From the NCBI GenBank assembly GCA_028023455.1, contig JAQFVV010000013.1, forward strand, positions 13,034,258 through 13,098,257: a stretch of 64,000 nucleotides of DNA, read 5' to 3'. Below the pieces are notes generated by a model. That model saw only the letters and a list, made by a program, of their open reading frames with translations, was not told the DNA's origin and searched no databases. A program made the position numbers and the translations under genes. This DNA is from Epiperipatus broadwayi (lineage: Eukaryota; Onychophora; Udeonychophora; Euonychophora; Peripatidae). Shown piece after piece: positions 48,850-60,999 of this stretch; position 1 is the first letter of the stretch; each line of letters opens with the position of its first letter.

Positions 48850-50150
48850 AAATCTCTTTACCAATCTATATAAAGTAAAAACATCTGCCCAGTTTCATAA
48901 AATAAAGTCTATTTTATATAATTCAGAAATTGATATTTAGAAGTGTATATTTTATCTTCCATTTATTAACACTTATTTTAAAAGACTATAACCAATATCC
49001 AATTATAAAATTATGAATGTGAATACGTTTTTTTTTAACTATTTGTTTTGAAGTCTTATAAATATTAAAACATATATGTATAGGCAATTAATGAAAACAT
49101 TTTCCTATCAATATTTTTAAATATTATTCTTTAATTGAATACATTTTTAAAAGTTAATAGATTTTAAACAAAATATAGAATTGTTATTTTTAAAAGGCTT
49201 TCATTTTTCCATCAATAAATACTTTTAAATAAAACAAAGAAATTATTAATAAAATAATGTTACCATGTGGATCACACTATTCTTTTATATTGTGCCAATA
49301 AATTGTTCAGTCTGTTTTACCAGATATATTTTCTTTTCTTCGAACCCAATTTCCGATCCATTAGTAATTGTTGACTAATCATTATTTGGGTTAGTGTCTC
49401 TGACTATTTCTTGTTTTGTTGCCATCATGTAATAATTACGAAATGAACTGTTAGGTGAAATAGAAATTACAAATTTAAGTTAATCCAGTTCTCCGAATTC
49501 AGTCCGTGTGAGAAATAAATCTATTCTCGTTCTTTCTTTCACTTAGAACTTCATTTTTGTTTATAGATTCCAAAATAAATAAATTAATTAAGGTCCTTGC
49601 TTTATTATAAGTTTTGGAGAGTAAGTTTTTTTTATTACCAACCAGTTCAAAAGTGTAGATTCTCTTTTTCTTTGCCATTTTCTTCGCTATCAGATTATTA
49701 AACTCAAGAAAACAATTTTATATTTCCGTGTTCAATAAAACCAATTATAATAAAGAAAATAAAATAAAATTTTACACATAAATACTTTTTTTAAAAAATA
49801 ATAATAATTAATCAGAATGATTTATTTCCTTTATTTTCGTATTTACTGCCAAGATTCGTCATCCGTATTTTTTTTTCTTTTCACAAATAAACCTATAGGT
49901 TTGTGCGTATACTTTCATTTATTTCACACACATACATATACTCGCACGCTTCTTATGATCAAGTTATCTATCCATTGTCAAAATAAAAATCGCAACTATT
50001 AAATTAATTATTCTTTACTTCATAATAAAAGTATATGAATTGTCTACAAGAAAATTAACTGAATAATAAAACAATTATTTTTTTAATTTTTTTTATTATA
50101 TTATTCCTTTTTAGAACCTATCATCTTAAACTAATTGCTTCAATATATGT
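48850..50150 (+). repeat. duplicated segment, copy B (partner 18170-20480)
   Basis: Counterpart of 18170-20480 without the tRNA-like relics and without the retrozyme. Similarity is patchy. No gene is visible. Confidence 0.55.
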
Positions 50151-50223
50151 ATATATTTCAGTGTATGATGATGAGAAGAAAAAAAAGTAAGATTGGAATT
50201 GAGTAGATAAATAATAGAAAGCT

Positions 50224-50250
50224 AGAGAGAGAGAGAGAGAGAGAGAGAGA
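50224..50250. repeat. GA microsatellite
   Basis: About 27 bp of GA repeat, followed by a purine-rich stretch with GATA/GGTA words to about 50460. The 111-codon reverse-strand frame over this region is a translation of repeat sequence. Confidence 0.9.
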
Positions 50251-50460
50251 TAAATTAGTAGATATGGAAATGTGAAGTATGTTGGTAAATAGGTAAGTAT
50301 AAAAACAGATAAATAGATCGTTTCATTGATAAAGGCTAGCAATATAAATAGGTAGATAGATAGGTAAATTGCAAAATATTCAGATAAATAAATAAATAGT
50401 ATGGTAACTGGTAATAAAGTTGATAGTAGGCATGAAGTGATAGACAGTGAGACCAATAGA

Positions 50461-52025
50461 TAAGGAAATAGCCCACAGCAATGAAAGAAAATACATTAAT
50501 TTTCGGTAAAATAATGTATTCTCCTCTTGTAAAAAAAAAATCTGGATGCCTGTTCTCTAACAGATAATTAGATAACTAACTAGTTGACTATTAGCAAAAA
50601 AAAATCTACTTGCATTTGAACCCTGTATCGGGGCAGTAACCGGCATGTAAGCTATTTTCTTTTCACCATAGATAACATATATATATATTGTGATGATTGT
50701 AAATTGGATGACAAGGCAGGAAGACAAATGCAGATAAGCATAGTTATATAATTAAGATAACTTTGAATAAATATGTCATTATTCTTTTCACAAGATCAAT
50801 GAAATTTATTAATAAATAAAAGGATGAAATAAATAAATAGTGATTTATTAAAGTAACGGTAAAGTATGTGTACAAACACATTTATTTTGGTAAAGTTTAG
50901 TCATTTATTTCAATAAAATTAACAACAAATGTTAAAATCAATTGATGTAATATATGTTTATATTGAAATTTATTTGAAATAACCATCTTTTATGGTTTGA
51001 GCAAAAGGGATTAGCTTGCAAGTGTACTCACCATCAAGGTATAGAGCTAGGTTTGGATAGGCCAAATTATAAATATTAAATATATAGTATTAAAAATATT
51101 GGATTGGTTGCATTAAAGCTAATTTAAAGAAATAATTTTTACAAAATTATATAGAATAGTTTGCTATAAGTACAAACATATATATTTCATTCTGTAGCAT
51201 GTATAATATTTTAAAGGTCAAATTCATTTTGAAAACATTAATTAACAAAGTAATTAGAGTTGTTTTCAGAATAAACTAGAATTAATTAAAATTGCTTTCT
51301 GAATAAAAGAGACAATTAAAGCTAATAATCGGTGAAAAGCTTTTAATATGTTTTAAAAAACATTCTATGCAGATGATATAAATACAAAAAGTCTTAACAT
51401 GAAAAACAAGATCAGACTGCACTATGAGTGTCAACTTAAGCAGAAGAACCAAAAACAGTTTGATTTAAAAGATGATTACAAACGAAGAAATAATTCCCAT
51501 ATTGTGTTTTGGCTGTTTAATCAGTTAATCTGATTAAGAGTTTAATCAGTCCAGATAATCATTAGAGCATTCACTACTTAAGTATAATCTTATTGAAGCA
51601 GTGATGAATCAAGCTTATAGTTCTAGCTGTACATATGGCTAAGATATACTAAAATGCATCTGCTTTCATCATCCATCCACATAGGTCTTATAAGAGAAAT
51701 TGCTTATTCCAGCCAAATCAGTAAATAAAATGTAGCTTGTTGCCTATCAACATTGAAAAGTATATTGACTTACTTAGAAACTGTCTTCTTGGCTGCCAGA
51801 ATATTCTCTAATTAATTGAAGATTAAAGACTGTTGTAGCATTGTTCAAGTAAATCAAAAGAAAACTATCTTTAGACTATGTCTGAAACTACATTCTAAAT
51901 GAATACTGGATTGTACCTCTGAAATATGAAAGAAGCTGTCATACCCTAGAATGGAAGAGGTGGGGAGTTAGTAGTTGTTTATGTTGAGATATTTGAGAGT
52001 TTTGTATTACTTCTATGCATTTACG
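50461..52025. other. AT-rich stretch, no supported gene
   Basis: No frame of note, no RNA gene. Slightly higher complexity at 51350-51960 but no match recognised. Confidence 0.45.
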
Positions 52026-52144
52026 ATAAATAAAGTGATATACAAGGGATTCAAACCAAGACTTTCACATAACCTTCAACTCTCCATGCCATCTCATAAT
52101 GCTGTCCCATCTGATTACACACATGTTGGAAAAGCTAAATAATC

Positions 52145-52188
52145 ACCAATATACATATTTCATGCTAAACCAGCAATCATCAGTTGGT
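52145..52188 (-). ncRNA. hammerhead ribozyme, type I layout (family 1)
   Basis: Minus strand: ACCAA at 52188-52184, CUGAUGA, stem II UUGCU-GGUUU-AGCAU, GAA, stem III AUA-UG-UAU, cleavage base A at 52150, UUGGU at 52149-52145. Outer pairs UAAUC/GAUU are kept with a UGG bulge. The stem III loop differs from other copies while its three pairs are unchanged. Confidence 0.85.
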
Positions 52189-52635
52189 CCAGATTACTAT
52201 CTCCACACATATATACAATCAGTGCTCAGCTTTATATTAAGATAGCCAATCTTCATACTTTAATGGAAAGGCTTCAAACTACAACCAACTCACAACTCTT
52301 TCAATCATCCATTTCATTGAAAATCTGATGATGGAATGTTCAAAGAGCATATGAGGGCCAAGGTTATCATCCTACCCATGTTGATGTTCATCATTCTGAC
52401 CCCTCATGTACCAGAGAATAATTTATTTTACATACATATATAAGGGATGGAAAGACCTTTAACACACTAGGTTTCAATATGTAATTTAATACACTGTACA
52501 GGTTTACACACACCTGCACATATAATGTAATATATAAGGGATTTGAAGTCAGACTTTCACATGATCCTCAACTCTCCATGCCATCTCATATTGCTGACCC
52601 ACCTGATCACATACATGCTGAAAAAATAAATAATC

Positions 52636-52679
52636 ACCAATATATATATTTCATGCTAAACCAGCAATCATCAGTTGTT
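52636..52679 (-). ncRNA. hammerhead ribozyme, one stem I change (family 1)
   Basis: Same structure with core CUGAUGA, stem II UUGCU-GGUUU-AGCAU, GAA and stem III AUA-UA-UAU. The stem I 5' strand reads AACAA, so one inner pair with UUGGU is lost. Core bases are intact. Lies 491 nt from the previous ribozyme. Confidence 0.75.
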
Positions 52680-53115
52680 CCAGATTACTATCTCCACACA
52701 TATACACAATCAGTGCTCAGCTTTATATTAAGATAGCCAATCTTCATACTTTAATGGACAGACATCAAACTACAACTCGCAATTCTTCAATCATCCATTT
52801 CATTGAAAATCTGATGGTGTAACATTCAAAGCCCATGTGTGTGCCAAGGTTGTCATCCTACCCATGTTGACATTAGTTATCCTGACCCCTCGTGTACCAG
52901 AGAATAATCCATTTTACATACATATGTGGGAGATGTGTAGATCTTTAATGCACTATGTTTCAATATGTAATTTAATACACTGTACAGGCTTACACACACC
53001 TGCACATATAATGTAATATATAAGGGATTCAGACTTTTACATGACTCTCAACTCTCCATAGCATCTCATATTGCTGACCCACCTGATCACACACATGTTG
53101 AAAAGATAAATAATC

Positions 53116-53132
53116 ACCAATATATGTATTTC
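53116..53132 (-). ncRNA. hammerhead ribozyme, 3' half only
   Basis: GAA, stem III AUA-CA-UAU, A and UUGGU are present, and the array edge removes CUGAUGA and stem II. It shows that the 5' end of the inserted RNA copy lies inside the ribozyme sequence. Confidence 0.7.
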
Positions 53133-53954
53133 ATAAATAAAGTAGTAAGAAAAGCTTTAACAAATAATTTTTTTTTTTACATTCTTTATCCACGTAATTT
53201 ATAAATTTATCTTTTTTATTTCATAATTTTTTTTTGCATATTATTTTTAGGTATTTATCTATTAGCAACTGTACATCACTTGATGGTGCTGTTTTTGTGC
53301 AAAAACACAGAAATATGCCATTTATGCAGCTGAAACTATGGCTACTACAACACTACCTTCATAATAGCTGTTTTGGGCCATGTGATGGCATTGTTCTCTA
53401 TGCAAAAGCATAGAAATTGTATGCCTAGCTATGTAGCCACACTTTATGTGTATGTTCAGTAATGAGAATTCGCTACCATTTGATATCTTTTGTTCAATTT
53501 CCCACAAGTGTTGAAATCTCTTTTCAAAATCATTTCCTTGCACACTAACTGTAATAGTATCACATATTAATAATTATCACCCTGTCAGTGTGCTTAAATT
53601 TGGAAAGGCTTTTTACAGAGCACGATGTGACGGATTCATACCAAATTTCACATTCTCAACGAGATGGCTGTACATAATTGGTAGTTTCAAAAATACATTT
53701 TTGATCTTAAGCATTGATATTCTTTTGTATTTGGTTCCAGTTACAAGTGAGATTTTTTTGGTGTTGTTTGAAAATAAAAATGTTATTGTTGATGGAATCG
53801 ATGCTTGTTGTTGTGATTTCTTTGAAACCCAATCAATCCAAAAAAGTTTTTTTTGGCACTTGTATTTCAGATTTAAAAACCAAGCCAGCTGATAAAATAC
53901 AAAAACATTGGGTAATAATTTTTTTTTTTGTTTGGGTTGGTTTTTTAATTTTGT

Positions 53955-54960
53955 TTAAACATTTAGTTTACCTATTACAAGAATAATGTCAATTTGCAAA
54001 TAAAAAAGAAAAGTGTTTGGGTTTTGTTTTTTACTTTTCATCAGTGGTGGCTTAAAAAAAAGTTGGCTGATTACTGTTTTTATGAAGTGTTTTGGGTTGT
54101 TTTTGAATTTGGTTTAAATGTTGAATGTTAGTATTCAAAGAATAACATAAATTTGGCAATCCAAAGAAAACTGAGTGTATTTTTTGGTTTGATTCCTTTT
54201 GAAATGAAGTGTTTTGGGTTGTTTTTTTATTCTTGCTTTGGAATTTTTGTTTAAACTTAATTTCTTATTAAAAGAATAACGTCAATTTGGAAATTCAAAA
54301 AAAAAAAAACTTTTGTTTTGGGTTTGATTACTTTTTTCATGAAGTGTTTTGGGTTGTTTTTTAGGATTGTTTCAACGTTTTAATTTACTATTAGAAGAAT
54401 AACGTAAATTTGGAAATAGAAAGAAAACTATTTGTCTGAAGGTTTGTAATGATGGTATATTATAAGATGTGATATGTTGGACTATTTCCATCATTTATGA
54501 GTGGATGTTGAATGTATTGTCTATTTGTGTGTAATTACTAATCTGTATTGTCTATTTGTGTGTTCTTACTAACAAGTTGTTTGTATTTGGAAAGTTTAAG
54601 TAAAGTTTAAAATTTTCTTTACATTCAACATTCACTCATAAATGATGGAAATAGTCCAACATATCACATCTTAAAAAGAAAGCTGTTTTTTTTTTGGGGG
54701 GGGGTGATTCCTTTTGTAATGAAGTGTTTCGGGTTATTGTTTTTTCTTAATTTTGGTTGAAACGTTTAATTTACTATTCGAAGAATAGTGTAAATTTGGA
54801 AAAAAAAAGACAATTATTTTTTTGGGGGGAGGGGTGTGTGTTACTTTTGATTAAACGTTTAATTTAGTATTATAAGAATAACGTTATTCTTCTACTAGTA
54901 AATTAAACATTTTAACAAAATTTTAAAAAACGCAAAAAACGTTTTTAATTTAGAATGCTA
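53955..54960 (+). repeat. degenerate tandem repeat of about 120-155 bp
   Basis: Repeated blocks GAAGTGTTTTGGGTTGTTTTT, TTTAAACRTTTAATTTACTATT and AAGAATAACGTMAATTTGG recur with irregular spacing (near 53981, 54138, 54272, 54393, 54780, 54871), with an inverted stretch near 54880-54970. Lies inside the 53250-55080 element. Confidence 0.6.
54463..54673. mobile_element. small fold-back element (MITE-like)
   Basis: Arms 54463-54516 and 54620-54673 are essentially perfect inverted copies (TAAGATGTGATATGTTGGAC against GTCCAACATATCACATCTTA) around a 103-bp centre with two copies of TTGTCTATTTGTGTG. It interrupts the tandem repeat at 53955-54960. A diverged trace (GTTGAATGTACTTTGAAAATTT, GTGGAAATAGTCCAAAATAT) lies at 46870-46960. 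Confidence 0.75.
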
Positions 54961-55084
54961 ACAATAACGTAAATTTTCAAAAAAAAAAAAAAAAAAGGCA
55001 GGTCGGAAAACATTATATTAAGAAGTTTTTGAACAGAAACAGCATCATCAAGTGATGTACGCATGCTAATAGGCAAATACCTAT

Positions 55085-57650
55085 TTTTTTTAATTTCTTT
55101 TTCTCCAGCAATAAAATGTATGTGTGAGAGAAAAAATCTACATTTAATTAAGTAATGTTAGAATTTATGGATTGTTTAAATATTCAAACATACTCATAGC
55201 TTATGTGCAGTTCTAAAAGTGATATTTCTAAAATATTATATCATGATCAAAAATGGAGAACAGAAAATATTTTAATATGTTAATACTGGCATTGGGAAGA
55301 TTGAAATATTTGTTATTGTTATATGCTAGTTTAATAATAAATCACTTAAGTTTAATCATAATGTATTGTCACTTATTCTCACATCCCATAGTCTTTTGGT
55401 TACGATGGTTATTAAATTAGCATAGTCAGTATGTGTGACTTCATATTTAGATTCTTTGCTCCCATGACTTAGAAATTGATGCTGTCAACAGTGAAAACTT
55501 AGTAAAAGTTAGGAGGAATAATGTCTTTTAATAAAGGTAAATATTTAAAATAAAAAATAAATGTTGCCATTCTTATCCCTCTCTTTATCATTATAATATA
55601 TTATAATGGGATGGAAAGATGGGGTATTAAGATGGGGGTGGGTGGGTGATGAGAAGTCATCATCAATCCCAAGTAAATAAAATATATAAATTTTACAAAG
55701 TATCATATTTAAGTAATATATAAGTATAAGTAAAATTAAAGTTCAAAGATATTAAAAAAATGTTTAATATCACACTATATAAATGTTATATTTTAAAGGA
55801 GCATGAGATCATCTTGATATCTCTCTGAGAGATCAGCCCAGTTAACTCCTTAGAGCAACTAGAATTTAACTATAAATCCACCAGCATTATCAGTAAGTAT
55901 AAGTATGCATTCAAGTAATATTCAAAAGAAATAACCATCCATCATCATGAATGATCAACAAAAAAATAAATCAAGAGGCAATCTGGTGACTGGATTTGAA
56001 ATGGGTATACTGTAGACCAAACCAACTATTTAGAATTTGCCAGCTTGGGGCAATTATTTAAACATAATTTGGATGGACCAACTTAAGTGCTCATCCATCT
56101 GAATATACAACCATAAAAACAAAAATGTTGAGATATTAAAACATGCTGATCATCATCAATGCTCTAGCCACTTAGTACCATTAATGTATTGGCCAACTAT
56201 AAAGTTAAATTCTGAGAGACTAAACTAAAATAAAGTGTAGTGCATGGGTTTTAAAGAATATTCTCTTTGTGCCAACCAGGATGATGATCATCATCATCAT
56301 TGATGAGAATATCATCATCATCATCACTGGATGCCCATAAACACTAATATAGCTCCCCTTCCATATACCAGACCATTATGCTCAAATCTAGCTCAGAGAA
56401 CATATGCTCTATTACTGTTACTGTGATCAAAAGATAATGTAACGTAATAACCTAAAAATATTTAGAATCAAGTATACTGGAATAATTTTAGCAATAACAT
56501 ACAAGTTTATTAATAACAATAAAAATGATATTAAGATCTTTAGAATTTGGCTACACATATAAGTCATCTCATTTTAAGTAATATACAATTAAAAAAACTA
56601 TTATATTGTGATTACATGATTAATACAAAATTCAAGTTATTACATTTATTTACATACCTCTTAATAGGTTTACATAAAATTCATATATATTTATTTGAAT
56701 GGATGCACCTTTTATAACATACAATGAATATACTTCAATTGACATTTAATAAAATTTTAAAAATGATTAGATTTTACATATGTTTACCTGACACTCATTA
56801 ATATATATATGACAATAATTTCTAAACATATTTGAATTGTCATAAAATAATAGAATAAATGATTAAAATTTGTATATGTGTCTATTTGACACCCATTGAT
56901 ATATATGTATATGCACACATACATGTTGTAGAATAATTTCTGAACATATTTGAATTGTCATAAAATAACTTTTTAAGTTATCATTTAACTGATATAAATA
57001 CCTCAATTTAGGTTTACTTAAACTTATAGATATCATCTGTGCACATAGGTATGGTATAATAATTGATTAACATATAAACGAAATTCATCTCATATTTGAA
57101 TTTATCAAAATGATAAAATTATTAAAAATATCTTTCATAATTAATTCCATTTGAAAAATACATAAAAATTTCACTGCTTTAATAATAAAGGCTTTTTTTC
57201 TTTCTTTTTTTTTTAAAAAAATAAAATAAAATCCATCTTGACAGGTTACTCTAACAAAGATTTGATTGATTGATTATAATGTCTTTAAACTTAGATTTTA
57301 AATGTTTATTTTCCCTTAAAACAGGTCACTGTTGATTAAAATTTATAACCATCTTTAAAAATAATACAGCAGGTATATATTTTTTCTAATCTAAAAAGTT
57401 TTTTTAAAATAAATAGAATCATCCATGAATTAATTCTTTACTCTTAACTTTTCTTTTTAATTCAAATTCAAGCAAAATTATTTACTTGTTATATAATTAT
57501 TTTATAAAATTTAAAAATGATATTCTTTCTATATAGATATCACTATCACAGTTTGCTTTTGATTATAACATTTCCAAATTTAAATATATAGATTTTTAAA
57601 ATGTCATTTTTACTAAAGAATTATTTCAAATTTCATTATCATTATATATA
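55085..57650. other. stretch without recognised genes
   Basis: Short ATC-rich microsatellite patch at 56281-56330 (CATCATCATCATTGATGAG). Complexity is higher at 55800-56420 but no domain, RNA gene or repeat partner was recognised. The rest is AT-rich. Confidence 0.45.
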
Positions 57651-58119
57651 TATTATAACGATCGAAATGAAAGTGAAGATCGAATCTAACTGCAAACTAT
57701 GATATCTGCTCTACAAGGCGCCATCTAGGCATTTAAACCTAGAAAAATTTATAGAGTAGGCAGATACGCGCTGTTAAGATTCCACTTTATTTAAATATTC
57801 AGATCGTTAGCCCAAGTCACTAGCTCAGTGGAGACGCAGAGATAAAAATCTATATCTTAATTTGGATCTTAAATATAAATAAATAAGAGCCACTGCCAGA
57901 AATTAACACATAAAAAATATTTATTTACGCACATATAAAATCATTCTAATTTGAGGAATAAATTCAACATTTTAGATTTTTCTATTAATCTTTAGTTTTA
58001 CATTTAAGTAAATTACAACCATGAGTTTAATATTTATTTAATGAGTCGATTATGAATATACTACATAGATCTGCATTTGAAAAGAAAATATTCTTCCCAG
58101 ATTTAACCTTAGGCAACAA

Positions 58120-58490
58120 ATTTCGCAATCAAACCGGTGCCAATCCATCTGATACATTTATGTATTCAATGTAGCATGAAAATATGACAACACAAAATAC
58201 TATACTGCCAGGAATGTACATCTGAACAGGAAGTAGAATTAGAGAAAAAATTGTCTCTCTACCAACCAGGAATGCGATATCTGTTGGCGAGTAGAACAAT
58301 AAACATAAAACTCCATAGGAATGGACTGCGGTCCTTTGCCGTCTTACAAACCCATCCATATGCAAACAGAAGGTATGTGGCGTATATATATAATCCTGCC
58401 CGTAGCGGATCTCATACTACAGCTACAATTACACAAATATATCCAATCCATTGAACCAATTCAACTACGAAATGAATAACCTAAGATTAC
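58120..58490 (-). pseudogene. membrane-protein-like coding relic, unrecognised
   Basis: On the minus strand two overlapping frames give strongly hydrophobic pieces: LVQWIGYICVIVAVV, AGLYIYATYLLFAYGWV, SPFLWSFMFIVLLANRY, and in the next frame IFSLILLPVQMYIPGSIVF then CVVIFSCYIEYI. Tryptophan and arginine use, and a GC content above the surroundings, are unlike the low-complexity frames elsewhere. One internal stop and one frameshift are needed to join them, so if real it is decayed. The family is not recognised. A chance origin is possible. Confidence 0.3.
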
Positions 58491-58865
58491 CCTCCCTTAA
58501 TATAACTTTACAAAACTATATAGCCATTCACGCCCGACTTAAATTTAACATTTAAATACGTTCGCACAGATTATTTTTATAAATTTGTTTTTAAAATGTT
58601 GAGTATAGATCGGCTGCGCAGATTCCATAGTCAAAAACATCCAAATTAAACACAATCGATCAAAATACAAAATCATCGATAACGTCTATTGAAAAAGGGA
58701 ATACATAAGGCCCCATGGCATTCATCGTAAGATGCCCACATTAACATCATTGACCTATATATTCTAATCAAATGTGAAAACTTCAACATAATCAACCGCT
58801 AACGAATCTATGCAACGTCTATACCCAACTTAAATTTCATCATTTAAAATTTAAACAATAAATAA

Positions 58866-59008
58866 TTTATACAATAGGAAAAAAAAAATGGAAATGATTT
58901 TTATCAATCGGAAAACATATAAAATTAAACATTATTAATTTATACAATAGGAAAAAAAAATGGAAATGATTTTTATCAATCGGAAAACATATAAAATTAA
59001 ACATTATT
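58866..59008 (+). repeat. 73-bp tandem duplication
   Basis: TTTATACAATAGG, GAAATGATTTTTATCAATCGG and AAAACATATAAAATTAAACAT occur twice with a 73-bp period, differing mainly in the length of an A run. It is recent by its near identity. Confidence 0.9.
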
Positions 59009-59009
59009 C

Positions 59010-60660
59010 ATTTGATTTTAAACTTAAAAAAGTCAGATAGAAGTTCATAAGTTGAACAAAAGTTCTTAATTATTTTTAAATTTAGAGTTCATGTCAATAT
59101 AGCTTATGATAGAAGAGTCCAGGTTTCTGCTTTTAATTCCCGCGATGCCTCCATTGGAAGATAATGTTCTGGAGATGGCAATAGCTGGTTCAAGGTATCA
59201 CAGTCTTTTCATTTTTTTTTTATAGTGTGGTATGTGCGTCCTATCACATCTCTCAAACACAAAAGCTGGAACTGTCCGAAAAAACTGTATTTCCCTTTTT
59301 ATATTATCCACACAGATTCAATCAATAAAACGTCACTAATCCATCACTTTTGTTAGGGTCTGAGCCAAGGCTTAGTGCTTCCATTGGTCAAGCTAATTTC
59401 TCTTTATTTTCTTATCTATCTTTCATCAGATCATTTTAATTATACAAGAGCCCAAGGCTAGCTTGCTTTTCAAACAATTTATAAACAATCATTTCCATTT
59501 ACAGATTACAAGAATTAATTAATACCTGTTTTTATTTTTAAATCTTGTACTTTTTTTTTTATAAAAAAGTACGTTCAAATACTTATTTATTTTTGTTTTT
59601 TTAAAAAAAATATTTTTAAAGTTTGGCATCTGTGTGAATGTATATACATTTAACAAACATTTTAATTTTAGCGTTTAGTTTTTTACTTTTATTTGCGAAC
59701 TTTTAAGTTTTTATTTTAAATTAATGTAACGACATATTTATATGTATATATAATGTTACCATCAGCTGTATATGTTTATCTGTGCTTCTCTGCATATAGC
59801 TGACACAGCATACATATAATCAATGTTTCATCAAGCTGAGGCTCTCTCTGGGTGTCATCTTTGAAGAAGGTATAATCAGGTAACTGTTGATGATCCCCCT
59901 TGTGTTCAAGATTTGATAGATTTCAGGCCAGCAAACTATTCTCTAGAACACATTTGCAGCTATGAAACCCTTGAAGTTGACCTTTTCTCCATGTGAATTC
60001 AAACTACACCACCATGAACTAAAGCAACTGCCTCCTTCCATCTTGACTTCAGATATCACTGATCCATGGCAGCTATATGTACAGCTCTGGAAACCCACTC
60101 TGATATTCTGCCAACTCTTCTCAAAATAAAAAAATTACTAGCTAATCTAAACTATTCTTTTTATCAAATCTTTTTATATAGTCAGTTGAGATGACAAACA
60201 CAGTAAAATTAAAAACTGTTTTTATCTTTTTATCTTGATTAAAAACAATTTTAATCCTTTTAAAAGCAACCTTGAAAGTTTTATCAATGTATGATCTGGT
60301 TTTTACTTAAAAAAAGATTTCTAATAGATAGAAATTTTGTTCCATTAATTAAAAGATCTCAAAATAAAAAATTTTACAATTAATTTTTTTTTACAATTAT
60401 CAGAAGACATTCTATAATTAACATGCTTGTTTTTAATTTCAAAATCAGAATACAATATTAATATTTATTTAGGTCTTTTTTATTTTATAAAAAAATTATT
60501 TTAAATCCAAAATTATTTCTTTTACTATGATTATTTTATTCCAGGAAATGTAGAAAAATATCAAATTTTTGTTTGTGTTTATTTCTGCTTTTCCTTTCAA
60601 CTTTATATATATTTGTGCAAATACACAACTATGTTTTTGTGCACTATATAACAGAAGTGT
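59010..60660. other. stretch without recognised genes
   Basis: 59760-60120 is clearly less AT-rich and of higher complexity than the rest, but no frame or RNA fold was identified. A T/A-rich run follows to 60660. Confidence 0.45.
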
Positions 60661-60666
60661 TACAAT

Positions 60667-60950
60667 ATATTGTACCATCCAGTGATACAAAGTCTGTTTA
60701 TACCATAAAAAATGTTGGGATGAAGCTGTACTAATAAATGAAATTTAGTTTTATTCACTCTTCATTAACCTTCATTATATTCTGCCTTGCACTTGATTAA
60801 AAATTTAATTAAAAAAAATTGTAATTCATTTCAAAAGAAAGTAGTTCTAAATGTAAAGAATGCATTTTTGGTAGCAGATATATGTTTTATAAAGCTTCTT
60901 CAATGCATACTATCCTTAAGTTATAAAAATTTATTTAATTTTTACTTTGT
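60667..60950 (+). repeat. 280-bp direct repeat, left copy
   Basis: TATTGTACCATYCAGTRRTACAAAGTCTGTTTATAC, AATAAATGAAATTTAG, TTCATTAACCTTCATTATATT and AAAGCTTCTWMAATGCATACTATC are shared, in order, with 63051-63305. The copies are 2.4 kb apart. They could be solo members of one repeat or the LTRs of a small element. Neither TG...CA ends nor a primer-binding site is clear. Confidence 0.6.
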
Positions 60951-60999
60951 GAAAATTAATATTTTTATTTGTAATAAAAAAAAATTAAGAATGAACCTT

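Larger units (their letters stand above)
52037..53132 (-). mobile_element. family 1 retrozyme-like tandem array
   Basis: Two full units and a truncated third in direct order. The two full-length ribozymes are 491 nt apart, giving the unit length. Flanked by an exact 11-bp duplication ATAAATAAAGT at 52026-52036 and 53133-53143. The ribozyme sense is the minus strand, so the right end is the 5' end. There the array is cut exactly at the GAA of a third ribozyme. Units share CACCAATATAYATATTTCATG, GATAGCCAATCTTCATACTTT and GAAAATCTGATGRTG with the other family 1 copies. Direct arrangement with no inversion makes this the clearest multimer. Confidence 0.85.
53250..55080. mobile_element. 1.8-kb element with terminal inverted repeats
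   Basis: About 60-bp ends are inverted copies: AGGTATTTATCTATTAGCA... with TACATCACTTGATGGTGCTG at 53253-53315, and the complement with CAGCATCATCAAGTGATGTA at 55018-55075. Ends of the form AGGTATTT...AAATACCT with ATTTTT next to both edges (possible 6-bp duplication) recall non-autonomous Polinton/Maverick-type elements, but the T-rich flanks make the duplication uncertain. No transposase, polymerase or integrase frame is readable inside. Frames at 53322-53543 and 53590-53986 are not recognised. Confidence 0.55.

Noticed and set aside
53590-53986. Two overlapping plus-strand frames of 90-100 codons
   Set aside because: They overlap in different frames inside the TIR element and its T/G-rich tandem repeat, with no domain.
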